Assembly (NCBI GenBank): GCA_030035585.1
Contig: CM057469.1
Location: forward strand, 17,044,501 to 17,108,500
DNA: 64,000 nt
Direction: 5' to 3'
Source of the DNA: Dugong dugon
Taxonomy: Eukaryota > Chordata > Mammalia > Sirenia > Dugongidae
The notes under the pieces are model-generated. The model did not search any database, was not told the origin of the DNA, and saw nothing but the letters and a program-made list of their open reading frames with translations. Below are positions 34,431-45,640 of the stretch, one piece after another (position 1 is the stretch's first letter; each line of letters begins with the position of its first letter). The translations under genes and the position numbers were made by a program.

Positions 34431-36605
34431 TGTTGTTCAGTGCCATCAAGTTGACTCCGACTCACAGCGACCCTATGTACAACAGAATGAAACACTGCCT
34501 GGTCCTATGCCATACTCTACTTTACCAAACATGATGTCCTTCTCCAGGGACTGGTCCCTCCTGATAACTTATACAAAGTATGTGAGACGAAGTCTCACCA
34601 TCCTTGCTTCTAAAGAGCATTCTGGCTGTACTTCTTTCAAGACAGATTTGTTGGTTCTTTGGCAGTCCATGGTATATTCAATATTCTTAGCCAACACCAT
34701 AATTCAAATGCATCAATTCTTCTTTCTTATTCATTGTCCAGCTTTCATATGTACATGAGGCAACTGAAAACACCATGGCTTGAGTCAGGTGCATCTTAGT
34801 CCTCAAGGTGACATTTTTGCTTTTTAACACTTTAATGAGGTCTTTTGCTGCAGGTTTCCCCAGTGCAATACATTGTTTGATTTCTTGACTGCTGCTTCCA
34901 TGGATGTTGATTGTGGATCCAAGTAAAATGAAATCTTTAACAACTTCAGTATTTTCTCCATTTATCATGACATTGCTTGCTGGTCCAATTGTGAGGATTT
35001 TTGTTTTATGTTAATAAGATGTAATCTGTACTGAAGACTGTAGTCTTTGATCTTTGTCAGTAAGTTATTCAAGTCCTCTTCATTCTCAGCAAGAAATGCG
35101 TCATCTGCATATCACAGGTTGTTAATGAGTCTTCCTCCAATCCTGATGCCCTGTTCTTCATATAGTCCAGCTTCTCAGATTATTAGCTCAGCATACAAAC
35201 TGATTAAGTATGGTGAAAGTATACAACTCTGACGCACACCTTTCCTGATTTTAAACCACATAGTATCCCCTTGTTCTGTATGAATGACTGCCTCTTGGTC
35301 TACGTATAAGTTCTGCATGGACACAAAGTGTTCTGGAATTCCCATTCTTCGCAATGTTATCCATAATTTGTTACGGTTCACAAAGGCTAATACCCTTGCA
35401 CAGTCAATGAACACAGATAAACGTCTTTCTGGTATTCTCTGCTTTCAGACATGATCCATCTGACATCAGCAATGATATCCCTTGTTCCACATCCTCCTCC
35501 AAATCTGGCTTGAATTTCTGGCAGTTCCCTGTTGATGTACTGCTGCAAACGTTTTGAATTATCTTCAGCATAATTTTACTTGCATGTGGTATTAATGATA
35601 TTGTTTGGTAATTTCTCATTCTGTTCAATCACCTTTCTTTGGAATTGACACAAATATAGATCTCTTCCAGTCAGTTGGCCAGGTGGCTGTCTTCTAAATT
35701 TCTTGGCATAGACAAGCGAGCGCTTCCAGCATTGCATCTGTTTGCGGAAACATCTCAACTGATATTCTGTCAATTCCTGGAGCTTTGTTTTTCACGAATG
35801 CCTTCAGTGCAGCCTGCATTTCTTTCTTCAGTACCATTGGTTCTTGATCATATACTACCTCCTGAAATGGTTGAACTTTGACCAATTCTTTTTAGTACAA
35901 TGACTGTGGATTCCTTCCATCTTCTTCTGATGTTTCCTGCATCATCCAACTTTTTGCCCACAGAATCCTTCAATACTGCAACTTGAGGCTTCAATTTTTT
36001 CTTCAGTTTTCTCAGCTTGAGAAATGCTGAGTGTGTTCTTCCCTTTTGGTTTTCTAACTCCAGGTCTTTGTACATTTCATTATAATACTTTACTTTGTCT
36101 TCTCGAGCCACCCTTTGAAATCTTCTGTTCAGCTCTTTTACGTCATCATTTCTTCCATTGGCTTTGGCTACTCTACGTTCAAGAGCAAGTTTCAGAGTCT
36201 CTTCTGACATCCATTTTGGTCTTTTATTTCTTTCCTGCCTTTTTAATGATCTTTTCTTTTTGCCTTCTTCATCTATGATGTCCTTGATGTCATCCCACAA
36301 CTTGTCTGGTCTTCGGTCATTAGACTTCAATGCATCAAATCTATTCTTGAGACGGTCTCTAAATTCAGGTGGGATATACTCAAGGTTGTATTTTGGCTCT
36401 CGTGGACTTGTTTTAATTTTCTTCAGCTTCAACCTGAACTTGCATATAAGAAAATGATGGTCTGTTCTACAGTCAGCCCCAGGCCTTGTTCTGACTGATG
36501 ATATTGAGCTTCTCCATTGTCTCTTTCCACAGATGTAGTTGATTTGATTCCTGTGTATTCCATCTGGCAAGGTCCACATGTATAGCTGCCATTTATGTTG
36601 TTGAA
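34431..36605 (-). mobile_element. RTE LINE, antisense, 5'-truncated and decayed
   Basis: The 3' end reads 'gttcagtgccatcaagttga' (antisense). Minus-strand fragments match the RTE ORF: IPEHFVSMQNLYVDQEAVIH (near 35340), EVVYDQEPMVLKKEMQAALK (near 35860) and a basic linker PKWMSEETLKLALERRVAKA (near 36220). Stops and frameshifts break the ORF throughout. The endonuclease N-terminus is missing. It lies within the old L1. Confidence 0.85.
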
Positions 36606-36639
36606 AAAAAGGTATTTGCAATGAGTATGTATATATCCA

Positions 36640-36797
36640 GGGCCCTGGTCACGCAGTGGTTAAGAGCTTGGCTGCTAACCAAAAGGTCAGCAGTTCAAAT
36701 CCACCAGCCGCTCCTTGGAAGCCCTATGGGGGCAGTTCTACTCTATCCTATAGTGTCCCTATGAGTTGGAATCGATTTGATGGCAATGGGTTTGTAT
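36640..36797 (+). mobile_element. AfroSINE, sense
   Basis: 'ggttaagagcttggctgcta' head, 'agccctatgggggcagttct' middle, 'gagttggaatcgatttgatg' tail. Flanks 'gtatatatcc' and 'gtatatacc' are probably the target duplication. Confidence 0.85.
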
Positions 36798-36888
36798 ATA
36801 CCCTAGAATCCTGTAATTCAACTCCTAGACATTATTTCTCCAAGGAGTAAACTGGTAATGCAGAGAATTAAGCCCTAATGCCCTAAGG

Positions 36889-37075
36889 CAGTGGTTCTAG
36901 AAGTGTGTCCCCCAACTAGCAGCTTCACCATCATTTGGGAGTTTGTTAGAAATGCAAATTCCAGGGCCCCACCCCAGACCTACTTATTCAGAGTCTCTGG
37001 GTGTAGGGCCCAGTAATCTGTATTTTAACAAGCTGCCAGATGATTCTGCCATAAATTAAAGTTTGAAAACCACTG
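36889..37075. mobile_element. MER5-like hAT transposon
   Basis: Terminal inverted repeats CAGTGGTTCT and ...AACCACTG, with 8-bp flanks CCCTAAGG and CACTTAGG (6 of 8 match), as expected for hAT elements. The interior 'gaaatgcaaattccagggcc' fits MER5A/B. It is non-autonomous. Confidence 0.85.
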
Positions 37076-37739
37076 CACTTAGGCATCCATTGTGTGTAGT
37101 GAATTAACTTCCTTCCTATGTGTCTAGAAAGGTACTACAGTTATTTATCACTCTTAGGAGAACTGAGAAAATAGTCCTTCATATCATTTTCTGTTTTGTG
37201 GTTCAGATGAAGGAGCAGTTGAGAAAGGCCGCAGAAACTCTGCATATGTTCACCTACAGTTCTTAACACCCTCTTCCATAATAGTGCCAAACTGGAAACA
37301 TCCCCAATGTATATCCACAGAAGATGGATTAATTATGACATCGTCTATACTTTGGAAAAGTATACTGCTGTGAAAATGAACTACAGCTACATGCAACAAG
37401 GATGACTCTTACCACCAACAGTGTTGACTGAAACATTAAAGTCCCAAAAAACGATTCAATAAACATTCAAAAGACAGGCAAAATATACCGTGTAGGGATG
37501 CATTCTAGGTGGCAAAACTGTTCAGAAAGGTAACAAAATGATTATCACACAAGTCAGGTTAGTGGCTGCTTCTGCGGGATGGGGAGGATGTGACCAGGAA
37601 GGAGCATAGGAGGCAAACTTCTGTCCTGACCAGGCTGTGGTTAGACAAGTGTTCACTTGAACTATACCTGTGCATATATATTTTGGGTGCCGTTTTGTAT
37701 GTATATCTCATAATAAAAAAAAAGAAAAACTGGTTAGAT

Positions 37740-37935
37740 AAAAGACACCATAAACAAAGTTAAAAATAACCATAGCCTGGGAGAATGTATTTGTATTATT
37801 TATCATCAAGGGTAAGCAATCAGAATATATAAACAACTTTTAAAATAAAAATAAGACATGTTGGAAAAAATGGGCACAGGATCTGAATAAGCATTTCACT
37901 AATAATCAGGGAAACAAAAAAACAATGAGATGCCT
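37740..37935 (+). repeat. old L1 fragment, sense
   Basis: 'aggatctgaataagcatttc' and 'aaaacaatgagatgcc' match the ORF2 3' region of an L1. Confidence 0.55.
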
Positions 37936-38387
37936 GGTTATACTGCTCTCTGCCTGTTCCCATTCTCAGTGACCACCATCACCATCTTCTCCAACATTAG
38001 TTACTGGCACACCTTGGCCCACAGGCATCCTCACAATTCTCTCTCAGGAGCACCTGCTTCCACAGGGGAGGGGATATATCAGCAAAATTCTACAAATAAG
38101 AGATTCTCCATGTCTACGGGTTCCGCTGAATACCTCAGAACTTCCACAGTATTTAAAGGAATGATATACTTATCAATCCAGCCTGAACGATTTGGGTTAT
38201 CTCATCAATTTTCCCTATTGGGAGTAGCTCAGGGGCCAGGCAGGCAGCCTTCCTGAAACAAAGTGGGCTCCAGGTGACTTACTGCTTCCAAAACAGCTCT
38301 CCAATCTCCAACCCCAAGGGAAAATTTACTGCGCACATCACTCGTGTTTACACAATACTTTTTACTCTAATGATATGAGGTCTGCTA

Positions 38388-38600
38388 CTGTTGTTGTTGG
38401 GTGCCATCGAGTTCATTTTGACTCATGGCGACCCAATGTGACAAAGCAGAACTGCCTTATGAGGTTTTCTTGGCTGTAATGTTTATGGGAGCAGACCACC
38501 AGGTCTTTTCCCCTGCGGAGCCATGGAGTAGGTTCGAACGACAAACCTTTTGGTTGGCAGCTGAGCTCTTAACTGTTGTTGAGCCACCAAGTCTCCTTAC
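38388..38600 (-). mobile_element. AfroSINE, antisense
   Basis: 'gttgggtgccatcgagttca' to 'gttgttgagccaccaagtct'. Flanked by ATGAGGTCTGCTA (38375-38387) and ATGAGGTCTACTA (38601-38613). It ends about 46 bases before the KIF28 terminal exon. Confidence 0.9.
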
Positions 38601-38646
38601 ATGAGGTCTACTAATATCATTCTTTTTTCTTTCACTTATTTTTTAG

Positions 38647-38799
38647 GATGATGATCAAATGCTTCGACCATTTATACACCAACGGTCACAAATGTTAAAG
38701 GACTTTGGGGACCTACTGGAATCCAGCTTATGGAAACTGAAAAATGATGTTGCTCGTATAGTGAAAAATAAGAGAGAATGTTTACTGCATATCAAATAG
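38647..38799 (+). pseudogene. KIF28: KIF28 terminal coding exon
   Basis: It encodes DDDQMLRPFIHQRSQMLKDF, then a segment with LLESSLWKLKNDVARIV and a basic end KNKRECLLHIK, followed by TAG at 38797. The acceptor is TTTTTTAG. Phase 0 matches the exon ending at 31884. The intervening 6.7-kb intron is filled with nested repeats. No clear poly(A) signal independent of an L1 tail was found downstream; AATAAA-like strings near 39098-39118 belong to an L1 3' end. Confidence 0.88.
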
Positions 38800-39176
38800 T
38801 GAGGTTACCCCAACTGAAAGCTGAAAATGTAAGCTTTGAGTCATGAAGATTGTATGTATACCTACTGGGCTTAATTAACTTGGCTGTGAAAGATGAATTG
38901 TGGACTCAACTTATTTCAACTCATTTCCCACTTATTCAACCCATTCCTTCTATCATTTTTAAGCAATACCCCTCTCCTTCAATTTGATTTAAAATCATGT
39001 AAACATGAATACATTGGGGTAAGGGGTATATGGGAACTCTGTACTTTCTGCACAATTTTTCTGTAAACATAAAGCAGTTCTAAAAATATCCTACTAAAAA
39101 ATAAAATTAAAATAAAAAAAAAGTTAAACATTAAACAAAAAAGTCCATTTCGAAGGTGGAGGTGGGGTGGGAGATA
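38800..39176 (+). other. KIF28 3' flank with old L1 3' end
   Basis: After the KIF28 stop, 'ggggtatatgggaactctgt' and 'ataaagcagttctaaaaata' are an old L1 3' end, in sense, ending in an A-rich tract at about 39125. Any KIF28 3' UTR would run through this. Confidence 0.55.
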
Positions 39177-39914
39177 CAGGTTTCCCCCGCTATCCAAAAG
39201 TAGTGCTCTGTGAAAGCTTTTGTAAGCCAAAATGGCATAAAATGAAGAAGCAATTACCATTCGTTTACATGGGGAAAAAATTCTGAGCATTCCCAGACCC
39301 CAAAAATAACCTACCAAATAACACATAAAAGCTAAAATAACAATAACATATAGTAAAAGCAGGAATGATGCAATACACAACCTATATAAAGTTAAAATAA
39401 TGTATGTACAGTGTAGTTTCACTTACCAGAATCAGGAAGACAGCGAGCACACTGGGAGATGGTGGTGGTGATGACGGTAGCCCCGGAAGGCTAGGTGGCA
39501 ATGGCGGGGTTCAAATCCCACAGAAGAGCGGGATTTATAATAACTGTGTGTGCTGAGGGATAAGTCTTACAGTTAGAGAAATGCACAGGGGCAAGTCGAG
39601 GATGGGATCCCGCGATGCGTGGTCCATTTGTACATCACCAAGCATTTGACTGGATGTGGCTGAGTGGTTCAATAAGGGCAGAGGAACTTGAAAGGAGGAG
39701 CTTGGTGACGCCACTCTCACTGCTCAGGTGTACGCTGCCTCTTTAAAGGCTCGCTACAAGACAAATGAATGCTATTTCTGCTCTTCACCTTTTTTCATAA
39801 AAGCATAAATCCTCTTTGGATTTCTTTCAGTTAGCAAAAATAGGTACTAGTGTAGGTCTTTTGTTACAAACAAAGTGGCATAAAGCTCAACTTTTGAAAA
39901 GCAGGGGATACCTG
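39177..39914. mobile_element. Tigger-like DNA transposon, non-autonomous
   Basis: The ends are inverted repeats: CAGGTTTCCCCCGCTATCC at the left and, as the reverse complement, CAGGTATCCCCTGCTTTTC at the right. TA flanks both sides (39175-39176 and 39915-39916), the target preference of Tc1/mariner elements including Tigger. No transposase frame is present in the 738 bases. Confidence 0.75.
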
Positions 39915-39924
39915 TATCTGAAAT

Positions 39925-40150
39925 GAATGGTTAACACTCTGAGCTCTGGAATTGACCTACCTAGGGCTAAATCCTGGCTTCAGTTACCAATTATGTGATT
40001 TTGGGCACGTGGCTTTCCCTCTCTAAGCCTCTCCTTCCTCATTTGTTACATGGGAAGGATAACAGTATTTACAGCAGATGGTTAATGAATACAAATAACA
40101 GTGTAGTGCCTGGCTCACAGAAGCAATTGATACGCATTCACCATTAATGC
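39925..40150 (-). repeat. MIR, antisense
   Basis: 'ctctaagcctctccttcctc' and 'gtagtgcctggctcacagaa' are the antisense MIR pattern. Confidence 0.75.
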
Positions 40151-40549
40151 TTATGATAAATAGTTTGGAACTTCAGATGAAGAAGCTCTTTTGATCTTTT
40201 TGTTAGACCTGGAAACAATAGTTATTTCCTGCCCCTCATATTTGTATCCTTGCTTTTAACAAGTTTGGTTTTCTACCTTCATTTATCTTCTCTCTTCACA
40301 GGCTTATCTGAAATATGTTTAACTCATTACGCAGCATTAGTGCCTGTAATATAGGGCCTGTTCTGTACAGGTGCCTGGGATGGCAGAGATTCAGACTGTG
40401 GGAGATAAAACCTACCAGGAGCACCAGGAGTTACTCAGTCTTGAAGCCGATCTTGATTTCAGATTTGACTGATGAGTCCTTAGTTAAGGACTGACAGGCA
40501 CTGAGTGCTCTTGGGAAAGAAACCTTTTGTGGCCAGGGTGATTCCTAAT

Positions 40550-40745
40550 AACAACAATAATACTGAGACTTAACTAGTGTCTACCATATGCCAGGCGCTA
40601 AGCTAAGTGCTAAACATCTGTTAGCTCATTTAATCCTCACAATAATTCTATGAGCTTGGCACTATTATTTCCCCCACTTTGGGGCTTTAAAGGTTAAATA
40701 ACTCATCCAGGTCACTGTTAAGCAGTGGCGCTGATTCTAGGGTCT
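40550..40745 (+). repeat. MIR, sense
   Basis: 'atatgccaggcgctaagcta' and 'catttaatcctcacaataat' are typical MIR sequence. Confidence 0.85.
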
Positions 40746-41436
40746 GCTGCCTTAATATGCATGACTGGCCCTGGGGAGAGGCTGGACTGATTTTCATAAG
40801 AAGTCTTCTAGAAGGAAATAAGAGGTGATAACGCCAATTCCCGCTCCTTAAAATCTGAAGTTAGGGAAATCAAATGCTATGACACAGAAGCTCTACTGGC
40901 AGGAAAGGCCATTAAGGGCTGGGGAGAGGGGGTGGCACATTTCATCTTAACACTGGGGTCAAGGGTGTATATGGGAGGCTTCGGCTTAGAATGCAGATCA
41001 AGTCCTGAGTATGCCATGAGAACTAGAAAAACCTGTAACCTTGGCTCACGTGTGGAGCTCCACATGGTGATGGCAGGGACAGGGGTCAGCAAGAGCATCG
41101 CTGAATCCTGGAAAGCCTTTCAGTGAGAAACAGAAACAGTAGACGGTGATTAGACTTTCCTGTTCTCTCTCTGCCTAGCCACTGGAAGCAGGAATGGCTT
41201 CTACCTTTTGGATTGAGCCTCAAGGTTTTTGAGCAGTTTGGGTGGCCTCAAGAGGATATTATACTTTATGCAAATGAGGACATGTGGAGCCTTGGGGGAT
41301 TCAAAGGAAAATCAGAATGTGACTACACTGGTATTTCAAGCTGGAGGACAAGATCATACTGCTACCTTTGTACATCAATGTCAACATTAGAACAGAACAC
41401 ACTAAGAGGTTAAAGCATACACTGCAAAGCTGGAAG
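40746..41436. other. intergenic, no recognised feature
   Basis: Between the MIR and the second LTR I see no repeat family, exon or RNA gene. Confidence 0.35.
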
Positions 41437-41441
41437 GAGCC

Positions 41442-42564
41442 TGTCATGGATTGAATTGTGTCCCACAAAAATGTGTGTCACAAGTAAAATACTAGCCCAA
41501 GAGACAAAAAGGGCCACATAAACCAGAGATTCCATCAGCCTGAGACCAGAAGAACTAGATGGTGCCCAGATAACACCAATGACCGCCCTGACAGGGAACA
41601 CAACAGAGAGTGCCTGATGGAGGAGGAGAAAAGTCGGGTGCAGAACTCAAATTTACATAAAGAGACCAGACTTAATGGTCTGAGACTAGAAGAACCACAG
41701 AAGACATGGCCCCCAGACTCTCTGTTAACCCAGAACTAAAACCATTTCCGAAGCCAACTCTTCAGACAAAGATTAGACTGGACTATAAAACATAAAATAA
41801 TACTTGTGAAGAGTGTGCTTCTTAGTTCAGGTAGATACACAAAACTAAATGGGCAGCTCCTGTCCGGAGGCAAGATGAGAAGGCAGAAGGGGATAGGAGC
41901 TGGCTGAATGGACATGGTAAATCTAGGGTGGAAAGGGGGAGTGTGCTGTCACATTATAGGGATTGTACCTAGGGTCACATAACAACGTGTATAAATTTTT
42001 GTATGAGAAACTAACTTGAGCTGTAAACTTTCACCTAAAGCACCAAAAAAAAAAAAAAAAAAAAAAAAAGTGTGTCAACTTGGCTAGGCCATGATTCCCA
42101 GAATTGTGTGATTGTCCATCTGTTGTCATCTAATGTGATTTTCCTATGTGTTGTAAATCCTGCCTCTACGATCTTATGATTTTAACGAGGCAGGATTACA
42201 GGCAGTTATGTTAATGAGGCAGGACTCAATCCACAAGATTAGGTTGTATCTTGGCTCTATCTCTTTTGAAATATAAAAGAGGGAAGTGAGCAGAGAGACA
42301 GGGGGACCGCCTACCCACAAGAAAGCAGAACCCGGAGCAGAGTGTGTCCTTTGGACCCAGGGTTCCTACACTGAGAAGCTCCTAGACCAGGGGAATATTG
42401 GTGACAAGGACCTTCCCCTAGAGCCAATAGAGAGAGAAAGCCTTCTGCTGGAGCTGGCGCTCTAAATTTGGACTTCTAGCCTCCTAAACTACGAGAGACT
42501 AAATTTCTCTTTCTTAAAGTCATTCTTGTGGTATTTGTTATAGCAGCAATAAAAAACGAATACA
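41442..42564 (+). mobile_element. LTR (same family as 3619-4130), split by an L1 tail
   Basis: It begins TGTCATGG and ends AATACA, flanked by exact 5-bp duplications GAGCC (41437-41441 and 42565-42569). It contains the TATA-like 'atataaaagaggg' of its sibling. Positions 41481-42069 are a later insertion that duplicated 8 bases of the LTR. There is no viral coding sequence. Confidence 0.85.
41481..42069 (+). mobile_element. 5'-truncated L1 inserted in the LTR
   Basis: A sense L1 3' UTR ('caactcttcagacaaagatt', 'ctgtaaactttcacctaaag') ends in a poly(A) run of about 25. It is flanked by exact GTGTGTCA at 41473-41480 and 42070-42077. The LTR sequence is continuous when the insert is removed. Confidence 0.9.
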
Positions 42565-42639
42565 GAGCCCTACATGAAGCCTCATCCAGTAGTTCCCAAA
42601 TGCAGGTCCGAACATAGCTTCCTAGGCCACAACCCCTAA

Positions 42640-42790
42640 AAACCTGTTGCCGTCGAGTCGATTCCAACTCATAGCGACCCTGTAAGACAGAGTAGAACTG
42701 CCCCATAGAGTTTCCAAGGAGCGCCTGGTGGATTTGAACTGCCGACCTTTTGGTTAGCAGCTACAGCACTTAACCACTATACCACAACCC
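42640..42790 (-). mobile_element. AfroSINE, antisense
   Basis: 'cctgttgccgtcgagtcgat' to 'gcacttaaccactataccac'. Close to the family consensus. Confidence 0.85.
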
Positions 42791-43335
42791 CAAGATGTCC
42801 TAAATACTAATCTGGGTCCTCCGGGGAACCTATTGTTGTTTTGTGATTTTGATATGCAGCTAGTTGTGGGATCTGCTTTAAAGACAATAAAACCTTTTCT
42901 AAGACCCCATACCCCCACGTCTGTCACTTGGTCATACTGCGGGGGCTTGTGTGTTGCTGTGATGCTGGAAGCTATGCCACTGGTACTCAGATACCAGCAG
43001 GGTCACCCATGGTGGACAGGTTTCAGCTGAGCTTCCAGACTAAGACAGACTAGGAAGGACTTGGCAGTCTGCTTCTAAAAAGAATTAACCAGGGAAAACC
43101 TTATGAAAATAGCAGCAGAAAACTGTCCGATACAGTGCCCGAAGATGAGCCCCCCAGGTTGGAAGGCACTCAAAAGACAACTGGGGAAGAGGTGCCTCCT
43201 CAAAGTAGAGTCAACCTTAATGACACGGATGGAGTCAAGCTTTCGGGAACTTCATTTGCCGACGTGACACAACTCAAAATGAGAAGAAACAGCTGCAAAT
43301 ATCCATTAATAATCAGAATGTGAAATGTACAAAGT

Positions 43336-44052
43336 ATGAGTCTAGGAAAATTGGCAATTGTCAAAAATAAAATGGAACGCATAAACATCGATAACCTAGG
43401 CATTAGTGAGCTGAAATGGACTGGTATTGGCCGTTTTGAATTGGACAACCATATGGTCTACTATGCTGGGAATGACAACTTGAAGAGGAATGGCATTGCA
43501 TTCATCGTCAAAAAGAACATTTCAAGATCTATCCTGAAGTACAACGCTGTCGGTGATAGGATAATATCCATATGCCTACAGGGAAGACGAGTTAATACAA
43601 CTATTACTCAAATTTACACACCAACTACTAAGGCCAAAGATGAAGAAATTGAAGATTTTTACCAACTTCTTCAGTCTGAAATTGATCGAACATGCAATCA
43701 GGATGCACTGATAATTACTGGTGACTGGAATGCAAAAGTTGGAAACAAAGAAGAAGGATCAGTAGTTGGAAAATACGGCCTTGGTGATAGAAATGATGCA
43801 GGAGATCGCATGATAGACTTTTGCAAGACCAATGACTTCTTTATTGCAAATACCTTTTTTCATCAACATGAAATGGCAACTATAAACATGGACCTCACCA
43901 AATGGAAAACACGGGAATCAAATCGACTACATCTGTGGAAACAGACGATGAAAAAGCTCAATATCATCAGTCAGAACAAGGCCAGGGGCCGACCGCAGAA
44001 CAGACCATCAACTGCTCATATGGAAGTTCAAGTTGAAACTGAAGAAAATTAG
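43336..44052 (+). pseudogene. RTE endonuclease frame
   Basis: A 238-codon open frame of apurinic-endonuclease type starts MSLGKLAIVKNKMERINIDN. It has LGISELKWTG and the catalytic block ITGDWNAKVG (Gly-Asp-Trp-Asn at 43720-43731). Such nucleases nick the target DNA for LINE insertion. The last part of the usual domain (the Ile-Asp-His-type ending) is garbled after EMATINMDLTKW, and the frame ends at a stop; the linker continues in another frame from 44033. Confidence 0.85.
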
Positions 44053-45640
44053 AACAAGTCCAGGACAGACGAAGTACGACCTTGAGTATATCCCACCTGA
44101 ATTTAGAGACCATCTCAAGAATAGATTTGATGCGATGAACACTAATGACTGCAGACCAGATGAGTTGTGGAATGACATCAAGGACATCATACATGAAGAA
44201 AGCAAGAGGTCATTAAAAAGACAGGAAAGAAAGAAAAGACCAAAATGGATGTCAGAAGAGACTCTGAAACTTGCTCTTGAACGTCGAGTAGCTAAAGCAA
44301 AAGGAAGAAACGATGAAGTAAAAGAACTGAACAGAAGATTTCAAACGGCGGCTCGAGAAGACAAAGTAAAGTATTATAATGACATGTGCAAAGAGCTAGA
44401 CATTGAAAACCAAAACGGAAGAACATGCTCAGCATTCCTCAAGCTGAAAGCACTTAAAAAAATTCAAGCCTTGAGTTGCAACAGTGAAGGATTCTATGCG
44501 GAAAATGTTAAACAATGCAGCCAGCATCAAAAGACGATGGAAGGAATACACAGAGTCATTATACCAAAAAGAACTGGTCGACGTTCAACCATTTCAAGAA
44601 GTAGCGTATGATCAGGAACCAACGGTACTGAAGGAAGAAGTCCAAGATGTACTGAAGACACTGGTGAAAAACAAGCCTCCAGGAATTGATGGAGTATCAG
44701 AGAATCAACTGAGATGTTTCAACATACGGATGCAGCACTGGAAGTGCTCACTGGTCTAGGCCAAGAAATTTGGAAGACAGCTACCTGGCCAACCAACTAG
44801 AAGAGATCCATATTTATGCCTATTCCCAAGAAAGGTGATCCAACCGAACGTGGAAATTATCGAACAATATCATTAATATCACATGCAAGTAAAATTTTGC
44901 AGAAGATCATTCAAAAGCGGCTGCAGCAGTATGTTGACAGGGAACTGCCAGAAATTCAGGCTGGATTCAGAAGAGGATGTGGAACCAGGGATATCACTGC
45001 TGATGTCAGATGGATCCTGGCTGAAAGCAGAGAATACCAGGAAGATGTTTATCTGTGTTTATAGACCATGAAAAGGCATTTGATTGTGTGGATCATAAAA
45101 AAATTATGGATAACACTGCAAAGAATGGGAATTCCAGAACTACTTAACTGTGCTCATGAGGAACCTGTACACAGATCAAGAGGCAGTTGTTCGGACAGAA
45201 AAAGGGGATACTGCGTGGTTTATAGTCAGGAAAGGTGAGAGTCAGGATTGCACCCTTTCACCATACCTATTCAATCTGTATGCTGAGCAAATAATCCGAG
45301 AAACTGGACTATACAAAGAAGAAAGGGGTATCAGGATTGGAGGAAGACTCATTAACAACCTGAGATATGGAGATGACACAACTTTGCTTGCTGAAAGTGA
45401 AGAGGACTTGAAGCACTTACTGATGAAGGTCAAAGACCACAGCCTTCAGTATGGATTACACCTCAACATAAAGAAAACACAAATCCTCATAACCGCACCA
45501 GTAAGCAACATCATGATAAGTGGAGAAAAGACTGAAGTTGTCAAGGATTTCATTTTGCATTTTGTCAAGGATTGCATTTTCAATGCAATCAGCACCCACT
45601 GCACTGGACAAATCTGCTGCAGAAGACCTCTTTAAAGTGT
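44033..45640 (+). pseudogene. RTE linker and reverse transcriptase, frame-broken
   Basis: The linker (44033-44611) is highly basic (PKWMSEETLKLALERRVAKA). Reverse transcriptase blocks follow in several frames: KKGDPTERGNYRTISLISHA (near 44830), GFRRGCGTRDITADVRW (near 44960) and the catalytic region NNLRYGDDTTLLAE with Tyr-Gly-Asp-Asp at 45366-45377. RTE elements usually have Tyr-Ala-Asp-Asp here; Gly is a common variant elsewhere. Frame changes lie near 44500, 44760, 45060 and 45150. Confidence 0.85.

Larger units (their letters stand above)
32150..37727 (+). repeat. old L1, sense, interrupted by several insertions
   Basis: ORF2-derived text ('gcaaaccaggaataaaatgg', 'gatcaggaaggggtcaggga') and later 'gaaactcttatatactgctg' and 'caaactggaaacatccccaa' end in a 3' UTR with AATAAAAAAA at about 37711. 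The element is broken by a MIR (32490-32735), an RTE derivative (33760-34108), an antisense RTE (34431-36605), an AfroSINE (36640-36797) and a MER5-like element (36889-37075). No open frame survives. Confidence 0.7.
1..38799 (+). pseudogene. KIF28: KIF28 (kinesin-3-like), 3' half, inactivated
   Basis: Thirteen exons on the + strand read as the post-motor part of a KIF28-type kinesin: a neck/coiled-coil segment, the FHA domain with its lead-in motif PHLLNVSEDPQL, the kinesin-3 body (VWIWSK, DFQIHI, CLGVKWL), then a Leu/Glu-rich coiled coil and a basic C-terminus ending at TAG 38797-38799. Kinesin-3 motors carry membrane cargo along microtubules, and the FHA domain lies between motor and tail; the exact cargo of KIF28 is not established. 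The motor exons would lie upstream of position 1. Splice sites are canonical, and exon phases chain perfectly through 1979-4989, 20088-29628 and 30716-38799. The gene is nevertheless broken: TAG at 4981, TAG at 27819, frame changes in the exon at 30336, and no visible exon for the end of the FHA domain. The human orthologue is also classed as a pseudogene (KIF28P), while some other mammals keep it. Assignment is by recalled family motifs, not alignment. Confidence 0.9.

Noticed and set aside
37207..37259. Open segment MKEQLRKAAETLHMFTYS after a good acceptor-like CAG
   Set aside because: There is no GT donor after it, it lies within old L1 sequence next to a MER5-like element, and the exons at 31884 and 38647 already join in phase.
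39098..39118. KIF28 poly(A) signal
   Set aside because: The AATAAA-like strings belong to the A-rich tail of an old L1 3' end and cannot be credited to the gene.
38979..39422. 147-codon frame on the - strand with hydrophobic stretches
   Set aside because: It spans an antisense L1 3' end and the left end of the Tigger-like element. The hydrophobic residues come from T-rich sequence.
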